64,000 nucleotides of DNA, taken from the NCBI RefSeq assembly GCF_004355185.1, contig NZ_CP037922.1:124001-188000 (forward strand). The letters are read 5' to 3'. This document shows positions 10,154 to 19,774 of this stretch, one piece after another. How positions within the stretch are numbered: the stretch's first letter is position 1; each line of letters opens with the position of its first letter. The notes beneath the pieces were generated by a model. It did not search any database. It worked only from the letters and a program-made list of their open reading frames with translations, and was not told the origin of the DNA. The translations under genes and the position numbers were made by a program. The DNA is from Hymenobacter radiodurans. Its GTDB lineage: Bacteria; Bacteroidota; Bacteroidia; Cytophagales; Hymenobacteraceae.

Positions 10154-11194
10154 CTACGCGCGGTAGTGATGATATACAAACAGCGTATCCTCGCCCAGAG
10201 TTACCTGCTCGTGCAAATGCTTGATACCGAGTTGGGGGGCAGCAATGCCACTACCCAGGGTTTTAGGATTGCGCAGTATCCGCGCTTCATCCCACAATCC
10301 GTGTTGCAGCAAAGAGGTTAGCACTGTAGGGCCGCCCTCCACCAATACCGATTGTATCTGCCGCTCGAACAGGTTGGCCAGAATACGAGGAAACAAGTCT
10401 TCCGCTTCAGGCAGTTTGATGTATTCAATATTAGTGCTGGCCGCCCGTTCGCGGTAGGTATAAACCAGCGTAGGCTGCTTGCCATCCAATAAATGGTGAC
10501 TGGGGGGCAAACTTAGGTTCTTGTCGATGACAACGCGCACCGGATTTTGGCCGGGCCATTCGCGCACGTTCAGGTTAGGGTTGTCATGCAGGGCCGTGCG
10601 AGTGCCGACTAGGATGGCCTGCTCCTCGGCGCGCCACTGATGCACCGCCACGCGGGCCAACGCACCACTTATTTGAATGGGCTGATAAAACCGTCCGGCC
10701 AATAGTCCGTCAGCCGTTTCGGCCCATTTTAAGACCACGTAAGGGCGTTTTTTCTCCTGAAAAGTGAAGAAGCGCCGATTCAGCCACCGCCCTTCTGCCT
10801 CCAGCACGCCCGTTTCTACATGCACCCCAGCGGCCCGCAGCTTATCGATGCCCCGGCCGGCTACTAGGGGGTTGGGGTCGAGGTTGCAGATGACTACGTC
10901 GCGTACGCCGTTGTCAATCAATAAGTCGGCGCAGGGCGGCGTTTTGCCAAAGTGAGCACACGGCTCCAGGGTCACATACACACGACTTTTGGGCAACAGG
11001 CTTTTGTCGGTTACGGCAGCCAGCGCATTTACCTCGGCATGCGGCCCGCCGTAGCGCTCGTGCCAGCCTTCGCCAATGATACGGCCTTGGTGGGTTACTA
11101 CACAGCCAACAACGGGGTTGGGCCGCGCGTAGCCCAGGCCCAGCCGAGCCAGATCGAGGGCGCGGCGCATTATCAGTTCATCAAAATCACGCAT
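10154..11194 (-). CDS. ribD: Riboflavin biosynthesis bifunctional deaminase/reductase RibD
   Basis: About 346 residues from the ATG at 11194 (MRDFDELIMRRA). An upstream in-frame ATG at 11296 would overlap the divergent prmC start and adds a non-conserved tail, so I reject it. The N-terminal deaminase domain has the zinc ligands HAEVNAL and PCAHFGKTPPC and the PNPVVGCVV segment. The C-terminal half is the DHFR-like reductase domain, with LKWAETADG and VLVEGGPTVL. The protein converts diaminohydroxyphosphoribosylaminopyrimidine to the ribitylamino precursor in two steps of riboflavin synthesis. No other rib gene lies nearby. A GGGGGGC tract (on the + strand) sits within the gene without breaking it. 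Confidence 0.95.
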   Translation of the reverse strand: MRDFDELIMRRALDLARLGLGYARPNPVVGCVVTHQGRIIGEGWHERYGGPHAEVNALAAVTDKSLLPKSRVYVTLEPCAHFGKTPPCADLLIDNGVRDVVICNLDPNPLVAGRGIDKLRAAGVHVETGVLEAEGRWLNRRFFTFQEKKRPYVVLKWAETADGLLAGRFYQPIQISGALARVAVHQWRAEEQAILVGTRTALHDNPNLNVREWPGQNPVRVVIDKNLSLPPSHHLLDGKQPTLVYTYRERAASTNIEYIKLPEAEDLFPRILANLFERQIQSVLVEGGPTVLTSLLQHGLWDEARILRNPKTLGSGIAAPQLGIKHLHEQVTLGEDTLFVYHHYRA

Positions 11195-11246
11195 ACGGGG
11201 TGGGAGGAACGTAGCTTTATGGCCGAAGGTACAAACCTCGCCTCGT

Positions 11247-12107
11247 ATGACCATCCTGGAGCTAACGCGCCGCCTCACCACCGCTTTGGGGGGCATTTAT
11301 CCTGAGCCTGAAGCCGCTGCCATTGCGGGTCAGGTGATTGAGTATTATCTGGAACTGACTCCCTTGAAGCGCCGCATGCAAGCCGCTGAGTTGGTGCCAG
11401 CAGAGAAAGAGCAATTGCTAGAAGCCGCTCAGGTCCGGCTGCTACGCCACGAGCCGCTACAATATGTACTAGGCACGGCTCACTTTGCCGGCCTGGAGCT
11501 GGACGTGACGCCGGCTACCCTTATTCCCCGGCCCGAAACGGAGGAGCTGGTAGCGCTTATTATAAAAGAGCAAAAAAAAGCCCCCCAGCTTACTGTTCTA
11601 GACATCGGAACGGGCTCCGGTTGCATTCCTATTGCTCTCAGTCAGGCGCTGCCCGAAGCGCGGGTGATAGGAGTAGATATTTCGGCAGAGGCGCTGGCCG
11701 TGGCTCAGCGCAATGCGGCCCGCTATGCGCCAAACGTAGAGTTTCAGCAAGTAGATATTCTGCGGGCCACGCCAGCCGGAATTGTCCCCCACAGCGTGGC
11801 GGTACTAGTGAGCAATCCACCGTATGTGCTGGCAAGTGAGCGGGCGCAAATGCGGCCCAACGTGCTGGAGTACGAGCCCGCCACCGCGCTGTTTGTGCCG
11901 GATAATGACCCGCTGCTTTTTTATCGGCGCATCGCGGAGCTGGGGCTGCAATTGTTGCGACCGGGGGGCAAATTATACTTCGAGATAAACGAGCAATACG
12001 CCACGGCCGTGCTCGACTTACTCGCCGAGCTAGGGTACGCTGGGGGGCAAATTCACCAGGATATGTTTGGCAAAGACCGCATAGTGAGTGGGAGTATTGG
12101 CGCCTAA
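11247..12107 (+). CDS. prmC: Peptide chain release factor N5-glutamine methyltransferase PrmC
   Basis: The 286-residue product has the N-terminal helical release-factor-binding domain (about residues 1-85), then the SAM-binding motif VLDIGTGSGCIPIAL, VIGVDISAEAL and the catalytic NPPYV. It methylates the glutamine of the GGQ motif in RF1 and RF2. It diverges from ribD with 52 bases between the starts. The linker before the SAM motif is encoded by an A-run plus GCCCCCCAG (11572-11588), giving KKAPQ, a repeat seen elsewhere in the window. Two further GGGGGGCAAATT copies lie near the C-terminus, encoding PGGK and AGGQ. Confidence 0.95.
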   Translation: MTILELTRRLTTALGGIYPEPEAAAIAGQVIEYYLELTPLKRRMQAAELVPAEKEQLLEAAQVRLLRHEPLQYVLGTAHFAGLELDVTPATLIPRPETEELVALIIKEQKKAPQLTVLDIGTGSGCIPIALSQALPEARVIGVDISAEALAVAQRNAARYAPNVEFQQVDILRATPAGIVPHSVAVLVSNPPYVLASERAQMRPNVLEYEPATALFVPDNDPLLFYRRIAELGLQLLRPGGKLYFEINEQYATAVLDLLAELGYAGGQIHQDMFGKDRIVSGSIGA

Positions 12108-12178
12108 ATACGCTCGTGCTTCCAAACCCAAAACTTTTCGACGTTGCGCGCCCCAAATTTCTCAAACTTAAAAAGTCC

Positions 12179-12186
12179 TACCTTTG
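12179..12186 (+). promoter_or_regulatory. Bacteroidota -7 promoter element for the nucleotide-sugar operon
   Basis: TACCTTTG matches TAnnTTTG and is 43 bases before the GTG start of the first operon gene. No well-spaced TTTG -33 box was evident. Confidence 0.5.
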
Positions 12187-12229
12187 CCGGCTCAAAATCG
12201 GCAGCCTGCCGAGCTAGTTATCTGCTTTC

Positions 12230-12832
12230 GTGACTGATACGGTTGCCTATTTTGCTCACCCCACCGCTGTGCTCGACGACGGCTGCCGTATTGGCACCGG
12301 GTGTCGCATCTGGCACTTTGCTCACCTGATGGCGGGCTGCGAATTGGGCGAAAACTGCACCATTGGGCAGAACGTGATGATAGCCGATGGCGTCCGCCTA
12401 GGCCGCAACGTGAAAGTGCAAAACAACGTGAGCCTGTATACGGGCGTGGAGTGCGCCGATGATGTTTTTCTGGGGCCGTCCGTCGTGTTTACCAATGTAC
12501 GCAACCCGCGCAGTGCCTTTCCACGCCGCCACGAATACCAACCTACCGTGTTGGAGCGCGGCGTGAGCGTGGGGGCCAATTCTACTATTATATGCGGGGT
12601 GCGGCTGGGAGAATACGCCTTTGTTGGGGCCGGTTCCGTAGTAACGCATGATGTCGCACCGTATGCCTTGGTGTATGGCAATCCGGCTCGTCTGCAAGGC
12701 TGGATGAGCCGCGCCGGGCACCGCCTCACTTTCGATGCCAGCCAGCGGGCCACCTGCCCTGAAAGCGGCATGCAATACGAGTTAATTACTGATAATCAGG
12801 TGCTACCTGTTATTTCGATCCAAAATTCATAA
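12230..12832 (+). CDS. WbpD/WlbB-like UDP-sugar N-acetyltransferase (left-handed beta-helix)
   Basis: The 200-residue product starts at GTG and consists largely of hexapeptide repeats (for example TIGQNVMIADGVRLG and ILE/VGANSTIICGVRLG), the left-handed parallel beta-helix of trimeric acyltransferases. The segments IWHFAHLM and VYGNPARLQGWMS are typical of WbpD/WlbB enzymes, which acetylate UDP-2-acetamido-3-amino-glucuronate. It is the first gene of a six-gene + strand operon, and the dehydrogenase that would supply a UDP-HexNAcA substrate follows after 26 bases. The oxidase/transaminase pair (WbpB/WbpE) needed for that route is not in the window, so another amino-sugar acceptor is possible. 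Confidence 0.8.
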   Translation: MTDTVAYFAHPTAVLDDGCRIGTGCRIWHFAHLMAGCELGENCTIGQNVMIADGVRLGRNVKVQNNVSLYTGVECADDVFLGPSVVFTNVRNPRSAFPRRHEYQPTVLERGVSVGANSTIICGVRLGEYAFVGAGSVVTHDVAPYALVYGNPARLQGWMSRAGHRLTFDASQRATCPESGMQYELITDNQVLPVISIQNS

Positions 12833-12858
12833 GTCAAAATTCAGCATTTCTTCTTCCT

Positions 12859-14153
12859 GTGTACGAGCAATTACTTCAGAAAAAAGCCAAGCTAGCCGTC
12901 ATCGGTCTTGGGTACGTGGGCTTACCTATCGCCCTTGAGTTTGCCCGCAAACTCAGCGTTATCGGCTTCGATATAAACGCCGCCCGTGTCGACTTGATGC
13001 GTAACGGTATCGACCCCAGCGGTGAGCTGGAAGCCAAAGACTTCGAGGGCTGCGACATTACGTTCACCGACTCTCTGGAGGTGTTGCGTGAGGCCACCTT
13101 CTTCATCGTTGCCGTGCCCACGCCCATCGACGAGCACGCCATGCCCGATTTGAAGCCCCTATTGGGCGCCTCAACCAGCGTGGGCAAGGTGCTCAAAAAA
13201 GGCGATTACGTAGTGTTTGAAAGCACGGTATATCCCGGTTGCACTGAGGAAGACTGCATTCCAGTGATGGAGAAACTGTCGGGGCTGTCATTTCCTCAGG
13301 ATTTCAAGGTGGGCTACTCCCCGAGCGCATCAATCCAGGCGATAAAGAGCATACGTTGACCAGCATCATCAAGGTAGTGGCTGGCTGCGATGATGAATCG
13401 CTGGATATTATTGCTAAGCTCTATGAACTGGTGGTAAAAGCTGGCGTGCACCGGGCCAGCAGCATTAAAGTAGCCGAGGCAGCCAAGATTATCGAGAACA
13501 CGCAGCGCGACGTCAACATTGCGCTGATGAATGAGTTGTCGTTGATTTTTGACCGCATGAACATCAATACCTACGAGGTGTTGGAGGCTGCTGGTACAAA
13601 GTGGAATTTCCTCAAATTCTCGCCCGGCCTGGTAGGTGGTCACTGCATTGGCGTTGATCCTTACTACCTGACCTACAAAGCGAAGGAGCTAGGCTTCGAC
13701 GCCAAAGTTATCCTTTCGGGTCGCAGCACCAACGACAATATGGGCGCTTACATCGCCCGCAAAACGGTGCAGATGATGATTAAGCAGGGCAAGGACGTTG
13801 CTAAAAGCCGGGTGCTGGTGATGGGGGCTACCTTTAAGGAGAACGTAGAGGATATTCGCAATTCCAAAGTGGCCGACGTAATTCAGGAGCTGAAAAACTT
13901 CTCTGTAAACGTGGATATCGTAGATCCGCACGCCGACTCTGACGAACTACACCATGAGTATGGCTTTCGCCTCACATCCGCTGAAGAGACCAGAACTGAC
14001 TATGACGCCGTTATTGTAGCCGTAGGGCATAAACCCTACCTCGACAAGAACGAAGCGTATTTCAAGTCGATTACGGCTGACAACGCCGTTTTGGTTGATA
14101 TTAAAGGTCTGTACCGCAGCAAGATGCAGGATTTGCACTACTGGAGCCTATAG
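12859..14153 (+). CDS. UDP-N-acetylglucosamine 6-dehydrogenase (WbpA/TviB type), frameshifted at 13319
   Basis: With one C restored in the CCCC at 13319-13322 the gene encodes 431 residues from a GTG start. The break falls in VGYSPERINPGDKEHT: the sequence as given reads YSPSASIQ and stops at 13359. The N-terminal Rossmann motif is VIGLGYVGLPIALEF, the catalytic cysteine is in GGHCIGVDPYYL, and the C-terminal domain has MGATFKENVEDIRNSKV. The overall form resembles WbpA/TviB enzymes that oxidise UDP-HexNAc to the uronate. The ATG of galE lies five bases after the stop. Restored length is normal for the family, so this is one gene. Confidence 0.88.
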
Positions 14154-14158
14154 AACAC

Positions 14159-15205
14159 ATGCTAGATATGGAAAGGACGAAAATATTAGTAACCGGCGGC
14201 GCAGGCTACATTGGCTCACACGCGGTGGTGGAGCTATACGAAGCTGGATATCAGCCTGTAATCGTTGATAACTTCAGCAATTCTTCTGAGTCTGTGATGC
14301 ACGGCCTGAAAGAGATTCTGGGGACCAATATAGCGTGCTATGCCATCGACTGCGCTGATGAAATAGCCCTACGGGAGGTTTTTGCGCACGAAAAGGACGT
14401 GCGTGGCGCCATCCACTTTGCTGCCTACAAGGCGGTAGGGGAGTCAGTGCAGAAGCCACTAGCCTACTACCATAACAATATCGCTTCCTTGCTGACGCTT
14501 TTGAAAGTGATGCAGGAGTTTGAGGTGGCGAACGTGGTATTTTCTTCTTCCTGTACCGTGTACGGCATCCCTGATCAGTTGCCTGTTACGGAGGAAACGC
14601 CTACCAAGCCAGCTACCTCGCCCTACGGCAACACCAAAAAGATTTGCGAAGACATCCTGCGTGACGTAGTAGCTGCGCCAAATAGCAGCGTGCGCACAAT
14701 ACTACTGCGCTACTTCAATCCTATTGGTGCCCATCCTTCGGCTCTTATTGGTGAACTGCCGCTGGGCATACCTAACAACCTGGTGCCATTCGTGACCCAG
14801 ACGGCGGCGGGTATTCGGGAGAAGCTTACCATCTTCGGCAATACCTACGACACCCCCGACGGCACCAACGTTCGCGACTACATCCATGTAGTAGACTTGG
14901 CTAAGGCACACGTAGTGGCCGTGGAACGCCTCTTAAAAGGGGAAAGCGAGCCAGTTGAAACGTTCAATGTGGGCACCGGCCGCGGCAACAGTGTGCTGGA
15001 GGTAGTACAGACGTTTGAGAAGGCAACCGGTCAGAAACTCAACTACGTTATCGGTCCTCCTCGCCCCGGCGACGTACCGGCCATCTATGCCGATGTAACC
15101 AAAGCTAATCAGGTACTAGGGTTTCAAACCACTACTTCCTTAGAAGAGAGCTTGGCGAGTTCCTGGAAGTGGCAGCAGAAATTAATGGCGGATAACGCAG
15201 GTTAA
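14159..15205 (+). CDS. galE: UDP-glucose 4-epimerase GalE
   Basis: The 348-residue product is an extended short-chain dehydrogenase. It has the NAD motif TGGAGYIGSH, the catalytic SSSCTVYG serine/threonine segment, and the YGNTK active-site tyrosine and lysine; LRYFNPIGAHPS, characteristic of GalE, follows. It interconverts UDP-glucose and UDP-galactose (or their N-acetyl forms). The ATG at 14168 (MERTKILV) is equally possible as start. The gene is packed tightly behind the UDP-sugar dehydrogenase and precedes rmlB by 49 bases, which fits a single transcript for surface-glycan precursors. Confidence 0.93.
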   Translation: MLDMERTKILVTGGAGYIGSHAVVELYEAGYQPVIVDNFSNSSESVMHGLKEILGTNIACYAIDCADEIALREVFAHEKDVRGAIHFAAYKAVGESVQKPLAYYHNNIASLLTLLKVMQEFEVANVVFSSSCTVYGIPDQLPVTEETPTKPATSPYGNTKKICEDILRDVVAAPNSSVRTILLRYFNPIGAHPSALIGELPLGIPNNLVPFVTQTAAGIREKLTIFGNTYDTPDGTNVRDYIHVVDLAKAHVVAVERLLKGESEPVETFNVGTGRGNSVLEVVQTFEKATGQKLNYVIGPPRPGDVPAIYADVTKANQVLGFQTTTSLEESLASSWKWQQKLMADNAG

Positions 15206-15254
15206 ACAGCCGAAATACCGCTGTCTAGTCGTTAAACGGTTCAACTGTAAGCAG

Positions 15255-16307
15255 ATGAAAATCATTATCACCGGCGGGGCTGGATTTATTGGGTCGCACG
15301 TGGTGCGCCTGTTTGTAACTAAGTACCCGGAATATCAGATAGTTAATCTGGATGCGCTGACGTACGCAGGTAATCTTGAAAACCTGCGTGATATCGAGGA
15401 TGCGCCTAATTATCGCTTCATAAAAGGCGACATTGCTGATCAAGCATTCATCGATGAGCTATTTGCGCGAGAAGAACCCGACGCTGTAATTCATCTGGCG
15501 GCCGAGTCGCACGTTGACCGCTCCATCACTGATCCGCTGGCTTTCGTGAAAACCAATGTGCTCGGAACAGTGCATTTGTTGAACGCGGCCAAAAACCTAT
15601 GGAAGCCGCTGGGGTATGAGGGCAAAACATTCTACCACGTAAGCACCGATGAAGTATACGGCTCCCTTGAAATGGGCCCCGAGATGTTCACGGAAGAAAC
15701 GGCGTATGATCCTCGCTCCCCCTACTCCGCTTCTAAGGCTAGCTCCGACCATTTTGTGCGCGCATGGCACCATACATATGGTCTGCCGGTGAAGTTGAGC
15801 AACTGCTCCAATAACTACGGCCCCAACCATTTCCCGGAAAAGCTGATTCCGCTAGCTATTCACCGCATCCGCACCCAGCAGCCGGTGCCGGTATATGGAA
15901 AGGGCGAAAATGTGCGCGATTGGCTTTTTGTGAAAGATCATGCGACGGCCATTGACGCGGTGTTCCACAAAGGCAAAGTGGGCGACACCTACAATATTGG
16001 CGGCGTAAATGAGTGGCAGAACCTGGCGCTGATTCATCTGCTGTGTGACGTGGTAGACGAGAAAACCGGCCAGGCTCCTGGCACTTCGCGCAAGCTTATC
16101 ACCTTCGTGAAAGACCGGGCCGGGCACGACTTGCGCTACGCCATCGACTCGAGCAAAATCATGAACGAGCTAGGCTGGAAGCCCTCCGTCACGTTCGAGC
16201 AAGGCCTCGCCCAAACGGTAGACTGGTACTTAGCAAATACCGAATGGCTAGAGCGCGTGACGACGGGTGCCTACCAAGATTATTACCATCAGCAATACAG
16301 TAACTAG
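15255..16307 (+). CDS. rfbB: dTDP-glucose 4,6-dehydratase
   Basis: The 350-residue product shows [37 protein letters not shown] and the active site VSTDEVYGSL with YSASK. All are diagnostic of RmlB/RfbB. It converts dTDP-glucose to dTDP-4-keto-6-deoxyglucose, the branch point for dTDP-rhamnose and other deoxysugars. Together with rmlA at the end of the operon it forms the first two steps. RmlC and RmlD are absent from the window, so the end product (rhamnose or an amino-deoxy sugar) is unresolved. Confidence 0.94.
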   Translation: MKIIITGGAGFIGSHVVRLFVTKYPEYQIVNLDALTYAGNLENLRDIEDAPNYRFIKGDIADQAFIDELFAREEPDAVIHLAAESHVDRSITDPLAFVKTNVLGTVHLLNAAKNLWKPLGYEGKTFYHVSTDEVYGSLEMGPEMFTEETAYDPRSPYSASKASSDHFVRAWHHTYGLPVKLSNCSNNYGPNHFPEKLIPLAIHRIRTQQPVPVYGKGENVRDWLFVKDHATAIDAVFHKGKVGDTYNIGGVNEWQNLALIHLLCDVVDEKTGQAPGTSRKLITFVKDRAGHDLRYAIDSSKIMNELGWKPSVTFEQGLAQTVDWYLANTEWLERVTTGAYQDYYHQQYSN

Positions 16308-16376
16308 GGCTGGAAGAGCCATAATTTTCACTCAAATAAGTAACGGCTCCTCTTTCCTTCCTCATTCCCCGACAAC

Positions 16377-17384
16377 GTGTACGAAACCCCCTTTCACGAC
16401 CAGCCACTCGATAATCTGACCTTTCTGGTTACGGGTGGTGCCGGCTTCATTGGCTCCAATCTGGTTGAATACCTACTTAAATACGGCGCCGGGCGCGTGC
16501 GCGTGCTGGATAATTACTCCAACGGGTTCCGCAAAAACGTGCGCTTGTTCGAAGGGCATCCGGCCTTGGAGGTTATTGAAGGCGATATCCGCGATCCGCA
16601 AGTGTGCCGCGATGCTTGCCGGGGGGCAAATGTGGTGCTGCATCAAGCTGCATTAGGCTCCGTACCGCGTTCGATCAATGACCCTATTACGAGCAACGAT
16701 GTGAACGTGGGGGGCTTTGTGAATATGCTGGTGGCTGCGAAAGAAGCTAACGTGCAGCGCTTTGTGTACGCAGCTTCTTCGTCAACTTATGGCGATTCGC
16801 CTCACTTGCCCAAAGTAGAAGACCGCATTGGGAAGCCTCTGTCACCGTATGCCGTGACCAAGTATGCGAACGAGCTGTACGCCGACGTATTTGGCAAAAC
16901 TTACGGCATGCCCATTATTGGCCTGCGCTACTTCAATATTTTTGGTCCTCGCCAAGACCCAAATGGCGCTTACGCAGCCGTAATTCCGTTGTTTATTGAC
17001 GCTGTGTTGCAAGGAAAAGCCCCCCGCATGAACGGGGACGGTGGTCAGACCCGCGACTTTACCTTCGTCGAAAACTGCGTACAGGCGAATATTAGAGCAG
17101 CTTTGACTACAAATCCGGCGGCGCTGAATGAGGTATATAATATTGCCGTAGCCGACCGCACGTCGCTCAACGATCTGTTCAATATTCTGAAAGAAGAAGC
17201 CGGCTCCGACATCACGCCCGAATACGGCCCCGATCGGCCCGGCGACATTCGCGACTCACTAGCTGATATTTCCAAGGCCAAAAACCTACTGGGCTACGAT
17301 CCTCAGATTCGTATTCGGGAAGGTTTGCAGCAAACGCTGGCGTGGTTTAAGGCCAACCAAACTTTCATTCGCGAGAGCAACTAA
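16377..17384 (+). CDS. UDP-N-acetylglucosamine(-uronate) 4-epimerase, WbpP/TviC type
   Basis: The 335-residue NAD-dependent epimerase begins at GTG and carries [50 protein letters not shown] and [20 protein letters not shown]. The LGSVPRSI and [14 protein letters not shown] segments are typical of WbpP and TviC. Those enzymes epimerise UDP-GlcNAc or UDP-GlcNAcA to the galacto form. Next to the WbpA/TviB-like dehydrogenase this predicts UDP-GalNAcA synthesis. A GGGGGGCAAA tract lies at 16620, in frame. Chain length and motif order are normal. Confidence 0.88.
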   Translation: MYETPFHDQPLDNLTFLVTGGAGFIGSNLVEYLLKYGAGRVRVLDNYSNGFRKNVRLFEGHPALEVIEGDIRDPQVCRDACRGANVVLHQAALGSVPRSINDPITSNDVNVGGFVNMLVAAKEANVQRFVYAASSSTYGDSPHLPKVEDRIGKPLSPYAVTKYANELYADVFGKTYGMPIIGLRYFNIFGPRQDPNGAYAAVIPLFIDAVLQGKAPRMNGDGGQTRDFTFVENCVQANIRAALTTNPAALNEVYNIAVADRTSLNDLFNILKEEAGSDITPEYGPDRPGDIRDSLADISKAKNLLGYDPQIRIREGLQQTLAWFKANQTFIRESN

Positions 17385-17445
17385 ACGCCGAGCGACCATA
17401 CAGGTCATTCATGTTCCAATTTATATAGCAGGTTCATCCGAACAA

Positions 17446-18324
17446 ATGAAAGGTATTATTCTCGCCGGTGGATCTGGCACTCGCTTGCACCCGCTCACGC
17501 TGGCCGTTAGCAAGCAACTCATGCCGGTGTATGACAAGCCGATGATCTATTATCCGCTATCAATTTTGATGATGGCTGGTATCCGAGACATTCTCCTGAT
17601 CACGACGCCTCATGATCAGGCCCAATTTCAGCGTCTGCTCGGCGATGGGAAAAGCTTAGGTTGCAACTTTCAATACGCCATTCAGGAAGTTCCCAACGGC
17701 TTGGCGCAGGCATTTGTCATTGGCGCCGACTTTATCGGAGATGATAAAGTTGCCTTGGTCTTGGGGGATAATATTTTTTACGGCGAAGGCTTGGAGCAAC
17801 TGCTGCAAAGCAATAGCAACCCCGACGGGGGCGTGGTGTACGCCTACCACGTAAACGACCCTGAGCGTTACGGCGTAGTGGAGTTTGATACTGATAAGAA
17901 GGCTCTCAGCATTGAGGAAAAGCCCAAAATGCCTAAGAGCAACTACGCGGTGCCGGGGCTGTACTTCTATGATAATGAAGTAATTGAGATTGCCCGTAAC
18001 CTTAAGCCCAGCCCACGGGGCGAATACGAAATTACGGATGTGAACCAAGAGTACCTGCGCCGTGGCAAGCTGAAAGTGGGTATTCTGGGCCGTGGCACGG
18101 CCTGGCTGGATACGGGAACATTTGAGAGCCTCATGCAGGCCTCCGAGTTCGTGCGGGTAATCGAGCATCGCCAAGGCCTAAAGGTGGGTTCCATTGAGGA
18201 AGCTGCTTACCGTCAGGGATTTATCACGGCTGATGAGCTGCGCAAGATAGCGGAGCCTCTGCGTAAAAGCGGCTATGGTGACTACCTGATGAACCTGCCC
18301 GAAACGCAAATGCTGGAACAGTAA
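17446..18324 (+). CDS. rfbA: Glucose-1-phosphate thymidylyltransferase
   Basis: The 292-residue product has the nucleotidyltransferase signature [16 protein letters not shown], followed by [26 protein letters not shown] and [11 protein letters not shown], all hallmarks of RmlA/RfbA. It activates glucose-1-phosphate with dTTP to make dTDP-glucose, the substrate of the rmlB product in the same operon. It is the last gene of the operon and is followed by a strong terminator. Length equals the usual 290-300 residues. Confidence 0.95.
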   Translation: MKGIILAGGSGTRLHPLTLAVSKQLMPVYDKPMIYYPLSILMMAGIRDILLITTPHDQAQFQRLLGDGKSLGCNFQYAIQEVPNGLAQAFVIGADFIGDDKVALVLGDNIFYGEGLEQLLQSNSNPDGGVVYAYHVNDPERYGVVEFDTDKKALSIEEKPKMPKSNYAVPGLYFYDNEVIEIARNLKPSPRGEYEITDVNQEYLRRGKLKVGILGRGTAWLDTGTFESLMQASEFVRVIEHRQGLKVGSIEEAAYRQGFITADELRKIAEPLRKSGYGDYLMNLPETQMLEQ

Positions 18325-18334
18325 CCGAGTGGAG

Positions 18335-18383
18335 ACACCAATAAAAAAGCCCCCAAGCTAGCTTGGGGCTTTTTTATTGGTGT
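18335..18383. terminator. Bidirectional terminator between rfbA and chrA
   Basis: A long inverted repeat ACACCAATAAAAAAGCCCC...GGGGCTTTTTTATTGGTGT lies between convergent genes. The left arm carries five C against four G on the right, leaving one base unpaired. Confidence 0.92.
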
Positions 18384-18391
18384 CAGAGGTT

Positions 18392-19624
18392 TTAAAACAA
18401 CAGGCCAGCTACCAATCCGGCCCCGATGATAACGTAGGACGGAACCTTATTCCACAGCAGCAGCAAGAACGTAGAAGCTACCAGTATCAGATTGATAGGC
18501 GTATCGGGCAGCGGATGATAGAGCAGGAAGGTAGCGGCCCACACCAAGCCCGCACTCACCGCATTAATACCTTCCAACGACGCTTTCACCACGCGATACT
18601 GCTTTAGCTGGTCCCAGAAGCGGATGAGGAAGAAGATTAGAAAGGTGCCCGGCAGAAAAATGCCCGCCGCCGCTACCAGCGCCCCTAATAACTGGCCACT
18701 TACCCCAACCTCATCCCGCCGCATCGCCAGCGCCCCGATATAGGAAGCAAAGGAAAAATTGGGCCCTGGCATGGCTTGTACTAGTCCCAAACCGGATAGA
18801 AACTCCGGGGCCGTGAGGTAGCGCTTAAACTCCACGAACTCAGCGAATAGGAGAGGTGCCAGTACTTGCCCACCCCCAAACACGAGGCTACCGTTGCGAT
18901 AGAAGTTCTCGAAAAGTCGCACGGGCAGCCAGCGAGTGTAGTGGCCGAGTACGGCCGCCGCAATAAGCACCCCCAGCCAGAGAATAAAGTTGGCCCACTC
19001 AACACGCAAAGGCTGCTTTTGCTCTACCTGCGGCAGCTTGCTGTAGCGAAAGGCTGTAATTAGCCCCCCAGCCAATAATAATAGAGGCAATACGGCCGGC
19101 AACTGGAAGGAATAGGCCAGCATGGCTCCCGATACCATCAGGGCAACTGAAGTCTTCGTGTGAATTACCTTTTCCGCAATTTTGTACGCCGAATAAGCCA
19201 CAAAGCCAATGGCGATGGGCTGCACAAATTGCACTAGCCGAGCTACAAGGCTAGAATCTAAGTAGCTAATACTGAGTGCGAAGACGGTCATGAACGTCAC
19301 GGCGGGCGTCATCCAAACCAGCAGCGTGAGATAGGCCAGATTGGGGCCGCCCAGCCGAAAGCCAATAGCAGTAATCGTTTGGGTAGAGGAGGGGCCGGGC
19401 ACGATCTGGCATAAGGCCGTCAACTCGACCAACTCCGCCGACGTGAGATAACGTCGTTTATCAACCAGCAAGCGGAACATCATGGCCAGGTGCGCCTGCG
19501 GTCCACCGAAGCTGGTGAGGGCCAGCACGGCCACATCCTTCAGGAAAATGATGCCGCGTACGCGCTTGGTACGCGTGCCACTTCGGCGGGGTGGGGGAAC
19601 CAAGCTAACCTCTTCCGTTTCCAC
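18392..19624 (-). CDS. chrA: Chromate efflux transporter ChrA
   Basis: The 410-residue polytopic protein has two homologous CHR halves. The first carries SFGGPQAHLAM and QIVPGPSSTQTITAIG; the second carries FGGGQVLAPLLFAEF and LVQAMPGPNFSFASYIG. These paired FGG and PGP motifs define long-chain ChrA transporters. Known members export chromate with the proton gradient and confer Cr(VI) resistance; some relatives may act on other oxyanions. No chrB regulator or other metal-resistance gene lies beside it. The ATG start gives a short positively charged leader before the first membrane segment. Confidence 0.92.
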   Translation of the reverse strand: METEEVSLVPPPRRSGTRTKRVRGIIFLKDVAVLALTSFGGPQAHLAMMFRLLVDKRRYLTSAELVELTALCQIVPGPSSTQTITAIGFRLGGPNLAYLTLLVWMTPAVTFMTVFALSISYLDSSLVARLVQFVQPIAIGFVAYSAYKIAEKVIHTKTSVALMVSGAMLAYSFQLPAVLPLLLLAGGLITAFRYSKLPQVEQKQPLRVEWANFILWLGVLIAAAVLGHYTRWLPVRLFENFYRNGSLVFGGGQVLAPLLFAEFVEFKRYLTAPEFLSGLGLVQAMPGPNFSFASYIGALAMRRDEVGVSGQLLGALVAAAGIFLPGTFLIFFLIRFWDQLKQYRVVKASLEGINAVSAGLVWAATFLLYHPLPDTPINLILVASTFLLLLWNKVPSYVIIGAGLVAGLLF

Positions 19625-19702
19625 TTTTTAGTGCTTGGTGCTTTTAACTGCCCAATAGCAAGGCGTTCATTGTTGGAAGATAAGATACGGTATTATCAGA
19701 AA

Positions 19703-19735
19703 AAAGCCCCCAGAAAAATGCCGGGGGCTTTATAC
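19703..19735 (-). terminator. Terminator downstream of the 2OG oxygenase gene
   Basis: On the - strand AAAGCCCCC and GGGGGCTTT arms flank a loop, followed by TTTTTTC. It lies just after the oxygenase stop and upstream of chrA. Confidence 0.85.
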
Positions 19736-19774
19736 CTCAAGTATCGGGTGTCAGAAGATAGCTGACAACCACGA

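Noticed and set aside
10154..11296. Longer ribD start at 11296
   Set aside because: It overlaps prmC and adds a basic tail without homology; ATG 11194 fits the family start.
12859..13359. Two separate genes for the UDP-sugar dehydrogenase
   Set aside because: The halves are the N- and C-terminal parts of one family and join without gap at the CCCC run.
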